From Strongylocentrotus purpuratus (Eukaryota; Echinodermata; Echinoidea; Camarodonta; Strongylocentrotidae): a stretch of DNA of 64,000 nt. Location of the stretch: contig NW_022145599.1 in the NCBI RefSeq assembly GCF_000002235.5, positions 22,962,879-23,026,878 of the forward strand, read 5' to 3'. Every line of letters starts with the position of its first letter. The first letter of the stretch is position 1. Of the stretch, positions 1-11,192 are shown one piece after another. The notes under the pieces are model-generated. The model was not told where the DNA came from, ran no database searches, and saw only the letters and a program-made list of their open reading frames with translations. The position numbers and the translations under genes are program-made.

Positions 1-830
1 GATCAGACACCATTTCATCTTCGTTATAGTCTTTCCTCTTCTATCGTTTATTTGCTTGTATTCTACCTTAAAAAGACGTTTTAAATAGGCAATTTGATTA
101 AAAACCTTTTTAAAATTCAAGATTTTATAGGTAGCTATTATTTAGCATGTTCAGATATCAGTAACATTTCTTATAAATGGGGATGTAAAGAGAAACTTCA
201 TAATGTTGCCTTCCTTACCTATCTTCACGGTACATTTCATCAATAAAACATATAATTGAAAATCAAACTTAATGTTGACAGGTGAATTATCTAAGAAACA
301 CTATTATGCATTTGAAAAGTGATTTGCTCATTCCATCAGTTTTCCAAATCGAACTATAAAGTCATTGTATTCTTTTATCTGATGAGTGATTTCATAGCTT
401 ACTATCGTATTCTTTTTTGTATTTCATTGTTTTGACAAATCGGACTAATTCGCTCTATTCTTGTATTTGTTTTGATTTGTTTTAATGTCCTCTTTTGTGT
501 TTGTATTTTATCTGTGACACAAGAAGTCTTTCCTATCTTTCCTTTGCCTATTTTTTTTCCCCCATCAAACTTTCTACTTTTTCCGGGGAGACCTATTTTG
601 GATTCGCTGGTTATTCGTGGACTGGCTTATAATGATACCTAGATTTTGTTCTCTACTTTTTCCTGATTTGATGTGATTTTATAATATTCAAAGATATGTT
701 TGTTACAATAATGGATTGACCAAAGACAATACATGTATACACTGTGCGTGTGATCGTCTTTGGATCCATAGCGCACATTCCACGGCGAAAGTCAATGCCC
801 TGTAATGGAAGCAAACGTAGTAGAGCGTTG
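1..830. other. Upstream flank without a recognised gene
   Basis: AT-rich DNA with no convincing coding frame or repeat copy. GC content and CpG density rise from about position 720 towards the P450 promoter. The minus-strand open frame over 653-985 has no recognisable protein features and lies on the promoter. Confidence 0.5.
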
Positions 831-837
831 ATTGACG

Positions 838-844
838 TGGCGTG
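838..844 (+). promoter_or_regulatory. Candidate xenobiotic (AHR/ARNT) response element
   Basis: TGGCGTG matches the XRE/AHRE consensus TNGCGTG, about 400 bp before the P450 start codon. Two further GCGTG cores lie at 746-750 and 965-969 without the full flank. In vertebrates, CYP1 genes are induced by the aryl hydrocarbon receptor through this motif. A 7-bp match can arise by chance, so the call rests on its place before a CYP1-like gene. Confidence 0.4.
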
Positions 845-1127
845 ACAAAGCTTCGACCAATCATAAGCCTCCTGTAATTGAGGTCGGGCTAAGGTGGGCG
901 GGCACTTTGGCTCATTCACGGCCGATTGGGGAGGCGGTTCAACGGTTTCGAGTTTGGTGAGGGGGCGTGTCTTTGAGAGCAACATATTTTACGCAACTCT
1001 AGTTTTGACACTTTTCATCTACGGCGAAGGGAGTGTAGTATTTTTTTTCGAGCGACGATGAGGTGTTGCGAACAGCTGAGGTGATTTCCGCAGAATTATC
1101 ATTCACGAATGACCTAGGATTTGCTCC

Positions 1128-1136
1128 TATAAAAAG
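1128..1136 (+). promoter_or_regulatory. TATA box of the P450 gene
   Basis: TATAAAAAG is a strong TATA match 106 bp before the start codon. Pyrimidine/A initiator-like sites follow around 1148 and 1159. It argues that transcription starts here and that no separate upstream exon is needed. Confidence 0.55.
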
Positions 1137-1241
1137 ACGGGCAAGTCATACTACGTTCATAATCTGTCTGCCAAGCAACCAAACCTCAGCGAGGCAAAGC
1201 TTTCATCAACCCACGACCTGCGAAGAACGCCAGCTGGAAAT

Positions 1242-2684
1242 ATGAGCGAGAGCAAAGCCAAATCGCTGCCTGGCCCATGGGGGTTGCCGATCTTGGGTAA
1301 CCTGCTAAACCTCGGCAGTGACGAGCCGCACGTAGCTCTGATGAAATTAGCCAAAGAATACGGCAACGTCTATCAAATTCGACTAGGCAGTCGACCTGTG
1401 GTTGTACTTTGTGGCCAGGAGGCTATTAGGAGTGCTCTTGTACGGCAGCCGGTGGCTTTTGCGGGTAGACCTGATCTTGCATCTTTCCAATTTATCAGAA
1501 AGAACACAGATGTAACCGTCGCTTTTCAGACAAACGATGCGACCTGGAAATTGCATCGTAAACTCGCCGAGTCCTCGATTCGATTCTTCGTCTCGGGACA
1601 ACGAAAATCGAGCCTCGAATCAACTGTTACGCAAGAGGTCGAATCGCTGATCAACTACTGGACCAACAATAACAATAACGACGACAACCTGCAGATCGAC
1701 CCCGTTAATTTGATCAAACTTTCAGTGAGTAACGTGATGTTATGGTGCATCCTCGGCAAGCGACATTCACTCGATGATTCTCGACTTCGCGAATTTGTAT
1801 CGAAATCAGACGATTTCGCTGTAGCAGTCGGTAGTGGAAACATCGCAGATTTCATGCCGTGGGTTCGTTTCGTCACAGTTCGTACCACGCAAAATCTCAA
1901 AAAGCTACTTAACACATTCCGTGGTTGGTTTATGCCATACATCGAGGAGCATCGCCTCCAGTACGAGCAGGACTCTGAGAAGGATATTCTCGATTACCTC
2001 GTCACGTCGTCGAACAAACTTGACGAGGCAGACCTCCAGCAACTAGGAGTGTCCCGTGAAGCATTGCAAATCTCGACTGTATTCGACCTCTTTGGTGCCG
2101 GGTTTGACACCACGTCCGCCATCATCACCTGGCAGCTGTACTACGCGATCCGTCATCCCGCTGTCATTGCCCGAGTCCAAGCCGAGCTCGACGATGTCGT
2201 TGGACGAGACCGCCTCCCAAACCTCACCGACCGTGATCACCTCCCACTGACTCAGGCGTTTCTGCTCGAGACCTTCCGTCACTCGTCCGTGGTGCCGTTC
2301 ACCATCCCGCATAGTACGACCACGGATACCACCCTCCTCGGCTACCATATCCCTAAGGACACCGTAGTCTTCGTCAACCTCTACTCGGTCCATCATGATC
2401 CAGATACATGGCACCGACCATCCGACTTCGACCCAGAGCGCTTCATCGACAACGAAACCGGTCTCGTTGATAAGACAAAGGCGGATGCCATCATGCCATT
2501 CGGAGCTGGGCGGAGGCGATGCATCGGCGCTGAAATGGGCCGCATCCAATCATTTCTTTACTTTGCTATTTTGATACACCAGTGCCATGTCAGTTCCTTA
2601 GACAAAGCATCACTGGACAATAAGCCTATCTATGGCCTGACCATGCGACCTTCACCTTTCAACATCTGCGTGAGTAGGAGGTAA
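1242..2684 (+). CDS. CYP1-like cytochrome P450, single exon, no membrane anchor
   Basis: This is a heme-thiolate monooxygenase of the CYP1/CYP2 clan, expected to oxidise small lipophilic substrates with electrons from P450 reductase. The 480-residue frame has every P450 landmark in order: the proline-rich hinge LPGPWGLPILGN (residues 9-20), the C-helix W102xxxR106, the I-helix oxygen-activation motif GAGFDTT (285-291), the K-helix E343-T-F-R346, DPERF (397-401) and the heme loop FGAGRRRCIG with ligand Cys427. The FRHSSVVPFTIPHSTT and VNLYSVHHDP stretches are typical of CYP1. An Asn run (142-146) is a local insertion. The protein starts only eight residues before the hinge, so the usual hydrophobic N-terminal anchor is missing, and at 480 residues it is short for CYP1 (about 510-520). 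The start has A at -3. The same frame is open back to 1113 but has no other ATG, and a TATA box lies within that stretch. No intron interrupts it. A possible poly(A) signal ATTAAA is at 2911-2916. Confidence 0.93.
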   Translation: MSESKAKSLPGPWGLPILGNLLNLGSDEPHVALMKLAKEYGNVYQIRLGSRPVVVLCGQEAIRSALVRQPVAFAGRPDLASFQFIRKNTDVTVAFQTNDATWKLHRKLAESSIRFFVSGQRKSSLESTVTQEVESLINYWTNNNNNDDNLQIDPVNLIKLSVSNVMLWCILGKRHSLDDSRLREFVSKSDDFAVAVGSGNIADFMPWVRFVTVRTTQNLKKLLNTFRGWFMPYIEEHRLQYEQDSEKDILDYLVTSSNKLDEADLQQLGVSREALQISTVFDLFGAGFDTTSAIITWQLYYAIRHPAVIARVQAELDDVVGRDRLPNLTDRDHLPLTQAFLLETFRHSSVVPFTIPHSTTTDTTLLGYHIPKDTVVFVNLYSVHHDPDTWHRPSDFDPERFIDNETGLVDKTKADAIMPFGAGRRRCIGAEMGRIQSFLYFAILIHQCHVSSLDKASLDNKPIYGLTMRPSPFNICVSRR

Positions 2685-5600
2685 TACCTCACCAAACAAT
2701 TATAACAAAACTGCCTCATCTCTGTCATCAGCTTTAATATTATTCATCGAAAAGAAGATCAGAGAAGTGACTAATTTGTTTACATCATTCTTATGAACGG
2801 TCTACTTTCTTTCCCATCTGCTTATTCAACCACTTTATCCAATTAGAGAAGTCAGTTCTTAACTGTTTTAATGGTAGCATTGCTGCACGTATATTTTATC
2901 AGATATCAGAATTAAAATCATAAAGAATCTTTGTGGACGAAAACACTTAAAATTACATACTTGAACTCCGGAAGTATTATATTTCTCTTTTATTTGTTGA
3001 TAAATTCAATTCATTGCAATTTTTCTTCCATTATATATGTCACGTTTCCCATTATCCAGAATTTTATTTTAACAGTAATAGCGACGACCTTCTCTTCTTG
3101 TGTGTTAAATTTAATAGAAGAATGTTGTAACATTGAGACAATTATTAACAGTTTTACTTTTTTTTTACAAGAACAACCAATTAGAACGCAATTTACCCGA
3201 AAGGCGTTTCTGATTGATTGATTTGCGGTTAGTCATGCAGTATCACTTAGTCGAAAGACGATGGATGTAAATATCATATTGTATATTGTAAATACCAACG
3301 GGACTATTTTTGTGTATATTTGGTAATGTGAAAATCATATTTATTCAATGTAAATACAGACTAATGTTTAGGCATTTATATACATACATGTAAAAACTTA
3401 ATAATTTGTTTATGTGAAATCATATGGTATTAAATTTACCTCATTATTTTTTTTTACGTATTGCATAGTGGCAGTTCATATTACTGCTTAAAAGAGATGA
3501 CACTATTACAAAAAACGTGAAATATCACAATCCAGGATATCACATGACGTTGAACATAATGAACGCTGAACCGTCCTTTTTAACATGTTTGAGATTGATA
3601 AGCTGATTTCTTTTTGTCAACCCTTACTCCACAAATAATATAAGCATTTACACTCGTGGAATGTATAAATGCACATCTTTAAAGAATATTTTCGACCAAA
3701 TACGGACTCTAAGTATGACACTCATTTTCAATAAAAACGGAAAAACAGGTATTATTGCATTATTAAATTTAAAAAACAACCTCCAGAATGTGTTTTATTT
3801 TCATACTTTGCGCTTTGATAAATGTGTAATATATTCAACTAAGATATTTTGAATGTTTTCAAATAATCCTTTGTTAACGGTGCACTACATGTAGTGATAC
3901 ATTTTGGTATTGAATTGCAAATATTTGTATTCAGTTTTAATTTAATTGTTTCTAATTGATTTTAACCTAGTTGATTCACCAATTTGAAATACCACTTTGA
4001 AAAAAAATATATAATTCGCAAATCGTCATAAAAAGAATTTGGTTTACCTGCTATTAAAAAAGAAAATATTGAGTGATATATTGTATTACCTGTATATCAC
4101 GAAGGCTGTATAAGTTACCGTTAAATCATATGAGTACGTCTTTGAAAGAGTTAAAAGATTGATTTATAATATACTGACTGATTATTTTTTGGTTAAGATT
4201 CCAAAATTATTAACTTGCTAACACCCATTTACTTTCATTAGTTCGATATTACAAAAACCGTCTAGCATAAGCACAAAAAGAGAACTAGAAATACAACTCC
4301 TATCATGCCAATACTTTCGTTATACCAAAACCCTTTGAAAATCAAGATTTTTAGATAAAATGGTTGCCACTTTAAAATGCCATCTCAGGAAAACAATTGT
4401 AGTGAGTAAACTTGATTCTATTCTTTACTTTCGTTTGTATAATTAACGACCATTCTAACTTAGCTAAGAATCTTTATTTTTAAGAATGGACAAGAAATGT
4501 ACATTATTTGTATCCTCGTGTCTGGAACATTTAGAGCCAATTTGGAAGACTCTTTAATAAAATGAGAAAAAAATATTACTGCCTAAATCTAGTATTACTT
4601 GTTGGTGTGAATTCAATTATGCAGATATTCATTAATTTTGGGTATTACTTGCTGGATGAAGGGATGACTTCATGTATTATGAAACTCTACTCTGCAAGCT
4701 GTACATTTATATGAATTGTTGATTGATGAGGATTGTCTGATTTATTTATTTATTCATTATTTGTACATTTATTTATTTATTATTTATTTGATTGGTTGTT
4801 TGGTTGATTGATTGACTGACTGATTTATTAGTTAATTGGTAAGGGTTGATCGATTGGTTGAGTTTTTTGTTGGTGGATTAATTAACTGATTGGTAAGGGT
4901 TATCGTTTGATTAGTTTTTGTTGGTTGATTCATTGATTTATTGATAAATCTATTGAATGATCGAGCTGCATGACTGAGTGAACAGTGAACGACTGAGAGG
5001 AGGCTTGTGACAGAGCATTGTTATTAAATGATAATTAGATAATAATAAAAAATACTTATGAACTATGCAAACATTTCACTGCAAATATGACAACAACATA
5101 GTATTGATATCTTAGTTAAAGTTCCTTGGAATAAATTGTTCAGGAGAGTAAATAATTTATTTACATCTCAACAATTGGAAGTTTCCCCTTATTGCGTCAC
5201 ATTTACAGTTTCCAGTAGGTCCAATTCTGCAATTTGAAATTGGCAATAAATTCTTATTACAGTCTCCTCAAAATTTCACGAAGTCTGTTCCTCAAGATTT
5301 TTTGCCTTAACGCAATTTAAGTTGTTCAAAAAGTTGAATTGATCTTTAACATCCCCTTTTCCTGACGCAATCAACTTTCTGCACGTTCAAGTTCGGAGAC
5401 AGAACAAGGTTAGCTTTCCAGAAGGTCAATCGCCTGCAGGGCCCAGGTTCAGGTTGCAAAATCATCTCTCCAATACTGTCTCACAGATTTCACTTCTCGT
5501 ATACAGATTGATTCGAGTCTCTTCAATTTCATCAAGCTCAACAATTGATTGATTACCTTCTGTATAAGTCAAACTTGTTATTATTTACTCATTCTAAGCT

Positions 5601-6258
5601 TCAGTTGTCGCTTGTTGTATTCCTAGTTGTAAGAAAAATATGAATGATCGTACAACTAAAAATGAGGTTTTTTTCAAATCCAAGATCTAGAATGAGTATT
5701 TTTTAATAATCATAGTAATATGGCCATTGCCAATATTTACTAAATAACTATTTTAATCCTACTTTTACAATTATCCCATCATTCCCATGTTTCATTTTCA
5801 TTCGCTTTTCTTTTTCTCAGTTTCTGCTTCCTCCCCCTGTAGGCCTATCTACTTTTCTAATTCGAGTTCATTATTAAAAAATATAAACACATACCTTTCC
5901 AGAAAACATGTATGAACTATTCTTGAATATGACATTGGTCATTAATATTTTGATCCATGGCCATAACATAATGTCCATTCTCCAACATTCATAATACATT
6001 AAGCAATTCAGTGGAAGCATTTTCAGCATACTATATGTGTCCATTTTCTCTTCTTGGTTTGGAATGACAAAGATATATGTCACCTGTATTGACATCTTAG
6101 ACTTTCAAGAAAATCAATCCTAGGCAATTTTAATAGAACTGTGCATCACCTTTTAACACCTGCAACATATGTGAACAATGATATTATATAAAAACGAACA
6201 CGATTTCTATGGGCAATACAGTTAGGTATCGAAATAGCCCCCAAGTTATCTATTTATC
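2685..6258. other. Gene-less AT-rich stretch
   Basis: No coding frame here has recognisable features. Open frames at 2931-3221 and 3661-3852 read as low-complexity AT-rich translations. A degenerate TTGATTGA/TTTATTTA simple repeat fills about 4735-4990. Confidence 0.5.
4735..4990. repeat. Degenerate TTGATTGA/TTTATTTA simple repeat
   Basis: The stretch is built of imperfect 4-bp units (TTTA, TTGA) that drift into longer variants such as GATTGGTTG. It reads as a decayed microsatellite. Confidence 0.55.
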
Positions 6259-6799
6259 TTAAAGGGGGTGTCCACCCTGATATTCAGTTGGATTTTACAA
6301 ACGCAAACAAATTAGAGAAACAAGTTATAGTGACAGTTTGAGCAATATTCTAATAAAGATAGGAAAGTTATGAATCTTTGGAGTTGTCATCAGTGAAACA
6401 CAAATTGGCAACGGTGTGACATATCTTTCCGAGCTCCTCTACAATTTGCTCAGTAAAGACAATTTTATAAACTTTCTTAATTATTGATGACGGAATAGAT
6501 TTGTTTTATACAGGGGTTGTATATAAACATTATTTGCGACAATTATATTTGGGTGAATGTATGATTGAAAGAAAATACTTTTTTTGTCTTCTTCTTTTTT
6601 TTTTTTGTAACAGGGCAAATGGGAGGAGAGCTGGCAAGATCTGTCACAGAGTTGCCAATTCGTGTTTGACTGATCGCACCCTTATATATTTTGTTTTTCT
6701 TTTTTTAACCTTTTGTGCTCAAACCTGCACTGAGCTATCTCTCTCCTTTTTTGCTTTTATTTAAAAAGAAATTAATCTGGGAGTGAATTACCCCTTTAG
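6259..6799. mobile_element. Palindromic MITE, family B, copy 1
   Basis: It starts TTAAAGGGGGTGTCCACCCTG and ends in the reverse complement of a close variant (ATTACCCCTTTAG). Subterminal sequence is also mirrored: AACACAAATTGGCAAC in the left half reappears inverted as GTTGCCAATTCGTGTTTGA in the right half. There is no coding capacity. Copies 2 and 3 are at 20061-20586 and 52947-53284. Non-autonomous DNA transposon; superfamily not settled. Confidence 0.7.
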
Positions 6800-7950
6800 T
6801 ATAATTCCTCTTTAACTGTATAGACGACAAATTCTTTTAGATTCTAGATATGTCACTCGAAACCAGTACTGGAAAAGTACTTATTGATCAATTTGTATCT
6901 TTATGTATACATACATCTCTCAAAAAGCATATGTCATTAATCATTCTGAATCATTCAGCATTCTAATATTTTCTTTTCTTCATGAAATTAATAACCACCA
7001 CGCTCTCTCGAGGATCGATCATTCGTTGGTTCATAACCCTTCCTCATATTGGTCCCCGTCCCGCAAGGTGCAAGCCCGCAAACCCTAAAACCGCAAACTT
7101 TCAACAGGCAGGTTCAAAAGAGTTGTTGAAAACAATAATAAAACACAAAATTGCGTGCTGCCCCGGTGTTGCGTTATCTCCACAGCCGAGACATTCTCTT
7201 CTCATGGGCTTTTCAAAGTCACAATTCGGGGAATCATTTTTGTTGGTAGCTCACCAACTTTTCTCCCCTCGTTCTAACCAGTGTCTGGCTTTACAGGAAG
7301 CACACGTGCATGCTGGGACACCATTCTTTTATTTTTGGCTTCACGTGTGTAAATTAAACTCGTGACGCTTATCATTTTGAACCGAACAGAAACAAAGATT
7401 AAGAGAGAAAAAAATGAACTTCAGTTCACACGCTATACCCTAATCGAGAGAATGAACATCCCCAACCATCTAAAAATCCTGCTCTTGAGATAGGAACACC
7501 ATTATATTTCAATATAAGCATTCCAAATCCGAAAGATTTCATAGGATAAGAAAAACATAAGGAGAGGAAAAGGTTGGAATTTATTTGACACGCAATACCC
7601 TTATCGAAAGGGTGAGGTAAAGGCGGCCCTGCATGGCAAAGATGATTAAAGGGAAAGTGGGAAGAATGGGAAGAATCGTTATGGATCTGAATTGTTTGCA
7701 CTTCTAAAAGACAGAACCTTATATTAGTACCTTCATAGAAAACAAAAACTCTTTAAAAGTTGCATTATTTTCATCACACAAGGAGGATTTATTTCTTTTC
7801 ATACTTGTTGGGTATAATTATTGCTGTACTCCGTTTCATGTTTGTGACACTGGCCCTCTGAAATTACCGCAAGATGTATCAAGATTTCATATAATTTGTA
7901 AGTTACGGATCCCTGGGAAATGCATGAGGGGTTCTTTGATAAGATCAATG
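6800..7950. other. Gene-less stretch
   Basis: Nothing is recognised here. Open frames of 90-130 residues at 6982-7365 and 7426-7701 show no domain features, are not flanked by clear splice signals, and match no repeat seen elsewhere in the window. Confidence 0.4.
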
Positions 7951-8515
7951 ATGAAACCCAATCTTAAGAGCAAACAACTCTAAAAGAAAGCAGACAAATC
8001 AGAGAAGAAGATAGGTGAAAGTTTAAACAAAATCGGACAAAAAATAAGAAAGTTGTGAATTTTTAAAGTTGTAGTTTTTAAAGGTACAGGCTCTTCAAAT
8101 TTGCTGCTTCTGTAAGTATATGTGATGTCGTGGCGGACAACTTTCCCGCTTGTTCAAACACTCAAAAAGACTATAATTTTTCTTTTTGCAAAAATGTACG
8201 GCTCAGGGTGATCTTTCCGCTTTTTACATGATGATATGCTATTCATAATATATTATGAGTGCCCCAAGGGAGAGGCAATTAGGAGAAGAACACACATTTT
8301 TATACATGTATATTTTTTTTACGACAAACGGGATAGTCAATGTATCTACGACTACGACACAATCCCTCGATCAAAATTGCCAATTAGAGATTCGCATACA
8401 TTTAGTGATCGTAACGTTCGTAAGCATTTGCTGCTCAGTGAGATTAGCCCCTTAAAGTGAAACGATATGATTGGGCGTCGTGTTGGTCTACAACCAGTTC
8501 GTCTACTACGCAATA

Positions 8516-8812
8516 GACCATTTTCGTTATGTAATCAACATTAGGCATAAATCTTCGTTAATAGCCTCGTTACAAAGTATTTCATTCACCTGTTACGAAT
8601 GACGATATTTCAATATAGTCAGAATGCGAGTTGCATAATTCTGCAAGGTAGGACAAACATTACGGCTTGTCCTACTAACATGTATGCAGAACGCATTCTG
8701 TCTATTGAAATACAATTATTCATAACAGGTGAATGAAATAATTTGTAACGAAGCTTTGATTTTAACAAAGATTTGTGCAATAAATTTGATTACATCACAA
8801 ATGACTTTCTCA
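8516..8812. mobile_element. Foldback element, family A, copy 1
   Basis: Two arms of about 150 bp are inverted copies of each other. Both arms carry TATTTCATTCACCTGTTA-like sequence next to TCGTTACAAA, and TAGGACAA near the centre. The loop is very short. A second copy with the same arm sequence lies at 38754-39015. It has no coding capacity. Confidence 0.7.
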
Positions 8813-8985
8813 ATTGGTCTAATCCCATATGGTCTACACCCACCCTACCTAATATCCACATGTTCTAATAATCATTCCGTCCATTTATCATTTGGTCTAA
8901 TGACCATTTAGGCTGATATTCATTTGGTCTAATGTCCATTTGGTCAATCTCCTATAACTTTATTATCCATTTGGTCTCATAATCA
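8812..8985. repeat. Degenerate TTTGGTCTAAT repeat block
   Basis: Irregularly spaced repeats of CATTTGGTCTAAT/CCATTTGGTC follow the foldback element. Related GGTCTA units precede it at about 8484-8518, so the foldback seems to sit inside this block. Confidence 0.6.
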
Positions 8986-9558
8986 TTCAATCTTAAATGA
9001 TAATAATCATCAACCTTCATGAATGTTGATCATGGCCAAATATATACATTTAGTGATCTCATATTTCAAACATTCAAAACTTTCTTAATATTTGTACGAT
9101 TTATTTCAATCTTTCACCATTCTGTATATCTTACTTTTCCGCTTTTATACAAATGAACTTCATTACAATTAGGGTTAGATTGCCCTTAGACCCTTAACCT
9201 ATGCACGAACTTCGACAACCTTTTCCCATTGTCTCTATCGTTGCTTTGATTGCTGAACTGCTATCTGACACCATGCGCAAAGTAATATTTTGCATCTCAA
9301 GAGATAGTTCTTAAATTATATGGGGGCGTCTCGTCGGTCCGTCCTCAGGATAGTGGGGAAGTTACAGTGAATTACATCCTTTTTAACATTATGATACAAT
9401 TTGAATGAAATTTTACCATTTAACACTTTAGAGGGGCTTTAAATAGAAGGTTGAGTTTTGGGAAGAGGTGAAAAGTAATTTGTGAGCATTATCATTGTAT
9501 TATGCAAGTGTGGAAGTACACCAGATACAAAATGTCCCCTGAAAAGCATGGCTCTTCA

Positions 9559-9601
<43 letters not shown>

Positions 9602-9816
9602 GCCTAATAGTCCACTCCAAATTTTATTAAACCGAAACGGAAATTCTTTTTGCCCAATTGATCGTGAGCCCGGCAGCCACTGAGCAGCGCCAGATCGACG
9701 TTGCTCTATCCCTTATTGTTGAACGCCAAACAAGGTAGCAACAACTCCCATCTTTTAACGTCTTTTGGTATGACGCGACCGGGGTTCGAACCCACGACCT
9801 CCCGGTTGTGAGGCCA
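9559..9816 (-). mobile_element. tRNA-derived SINE, 5'-truncated, with ATT-repeat tail
   Basis: Read on the minus strand, it begins in the tRNA-like part (CACAACCGGGAGGTCGTG, then the B box GGTTCGAACCC), continues with a body containing AAAAGACGTTAAAAGATGG, and ends in an (ATT)n tail at 9559-9600. The A box is missing, so the head is truncated. AATAAT sequence on both sides hides the exact target duplication. The layout is that of tRNA-derived SINEs common in marine invertebrates. Confidence 0.65.
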
Positions 9817-11062
9817 ATAATAATAATCTAAATATGGCATGTAACATCATAAAAATCGGGACGGATTTTTACGCCACATGGTCGTGTAGTCCCATATACA
9901 TCTTTCTGTGAACAGTGCTTGTAACTTTACCAAGACTGGGCCAAATTTCTTATCATTTTGATGATTCCAGAACCTTGCAGTACACACCAATATATGCTAG
10001 ATGATCAACCTTTGCTGATCGATTCCACAACGTTTCTTTCACAATGCAATCGCATGACCAGAACTCAACTTTATCTTTTAAGGTATAGACCAGGTTTGGA
10101 AACGCCCCCCTCTCAAAAAATGAAATAAAGCTCTTATTACCAATCATGTGAAAGAATATGTTTTGACTCATACGTGATGATACAAATTTTGCCGGGAAAC
10201 CGCCTACTAATTAATATAAATGGTAAATCATCATGTCGATCCGGCCTGGAAAGTTATCGCGAATGCACTTCAACATTGAACATTTGGGCATATGTCTCTG
10301 CTTCTTGCGGATTTAGGTTGAAGTATTGCTATCTAAACCTCTGAAGGCAATTTTAAACAATATTGAATGGATATTTTGCACCCAAAACCCTTGAACCGCA
10401 ATTTTACCACTACCGGTCTTTATCTTTAATGCTTTCATACAATGAACTCATTGCACAGATTGGATTGCTCTTTAAACATGTGAAACCCGATGTTAAACAA
10501 GAGAGCAAACGAGTGACCATTAGACGAGAGCGCCGGTTTTAAGATTTGGTAGAATACGGGCCTAAAAGTTTCCCCCGACAGTTTGAGATTTCAAACAGCA
10601 ATATTAACACGTGACTGTTACTCATATGTTAATGTCACCTTTGCCCGATGAAAGTTCAACAAACGGTAGTTCTGGAATTGACCGAGAAAGAGAGAAAGGA
10701 AAATATATGTCGCCATTCTGTTTATATGTCATTCGTCCCCATGGAAACATAAAAGTGGTCGCAAAATTTGCTTTAGATGGACTCTGGGAATTATCGTGAA
10801 ATGGTTTATGAACAAGAACCGTGAGAATAGGACGAGGAAAGGTTCGAAGCTGCCGATATAGGAAACAGATTTGTGAGCATAAAAAGTTATAAGGAAACCT
10901 CTTCCTGTATCTGTGTTTTGTTCCTGAATTTGTTTTAACCCTGATAACGTTTAGATAAAGAATGGTAATTATATTCATAAACCAGTCAATTTAACACCTG
11001 GTCAAAATAAACATTGTTTAAGCCAGAAATGATTATACAGGTGCGCGGCAGAATGACAACAA
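9817..11062. other. Gene-less stretch
   Basis: No gene or repeat copy is recognised. Open frames at 9953-10171 and 10622-10978 on the minus strand look like chance frames. Confidence 0.4.
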
Positions 11063-11192
11063 TAGCGGATCCAGGAACAAAAAGGGTCATACAAAAAGGG
11101 TCTTTAGCCACTTCTTCCTCCTTAATTTTTTTTTTGGAGGGAGGGGGGGGGGGGCATATGCTGCTGGTTGCACTTCTTGGTTCCGCCACTAG
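11063..11192. mobile_element. Short hAT-like MITE, degraded
   Basis: It starts TAGCGGATCCAGGAAC and ends GTTCCGCCACTA, an imperfect inverted pair matching the ends of the element at 27617-27768. A G-run with a purine flank lies inside. No target duplication is readable. Confidence 0.5.

Larger units (their letters stand above)
838..1160 (+). promoter_or_regulatory. Putative P450 promoter region
   Basis: This CpG-bearing block lies directly upstream of the P450. Seen in the sequence: TGGCGTG at 838-844, CCAAT at 857-861, a GC box GGGCGGG at 896-902, an inverted CCAAT (ATTGG) at 925-929, a further GCGTG core at 965-969, and TATAAAAAG at 1128-1136. An initiation site near 1159 would sit 31 bp after the TATA start, giving a 5' leader of about 80 nt. 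Use as a promoter is inferred from position and motif order. Confidence 0.6.
8411..9043. mobile_element. 633-bp insertion flanked by a 15-bp target duplication
   Basis: The identical 15-mer ATACATTTAGTGATC occurs at 8396-8410 and 9044-9058, while uninterrupted family C copies have the corresponding segment once. The insert holds the foldback element at 8516-8812 and GGTCTA-rich sequence on both sides of it. A 15-bp duplication is typical of target-primed (LINE/SINE) insertion and unusual for a MITE. No poly(A) tail or reverse transcriptase is seen, so the mechanism is unresolved. Confidence 0.6.
7951..9189. mobile_element. MITE family C, copy 1, split by a 633-bp insertion
   Basis: The left part (7951-8410) and right part (9044-9189) match the uninterrupted family C copies at 12826-13375 and 57744-58300. 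Markers are AAGCAGACAAATCAGAGAAG on the left and GGGTTAGATTGCCCTTA at the right end. The two parts are separated by foreign DNA and overlap in a 15-bp direct repeat, as expected for an insertion. Confidence 0.7.

Noticed and set aside
653-985. 110-codon minus-strand frame over the P450 promoter
   Set aside because: No recognisable features. It overlaps the promoter motifs and has no own promoter or splice signals.
9756-9816. tRNA gene (GGTTCGAACCC B box)
   Set aside because: No A box and no cloverleaf acceptor pairing. The sequence continues into a SINE body with an ATT tail.
10622-10978. 118-codon minus-strand frame
   Set aside because: Isolated, featureless and without a promoter or splice context.
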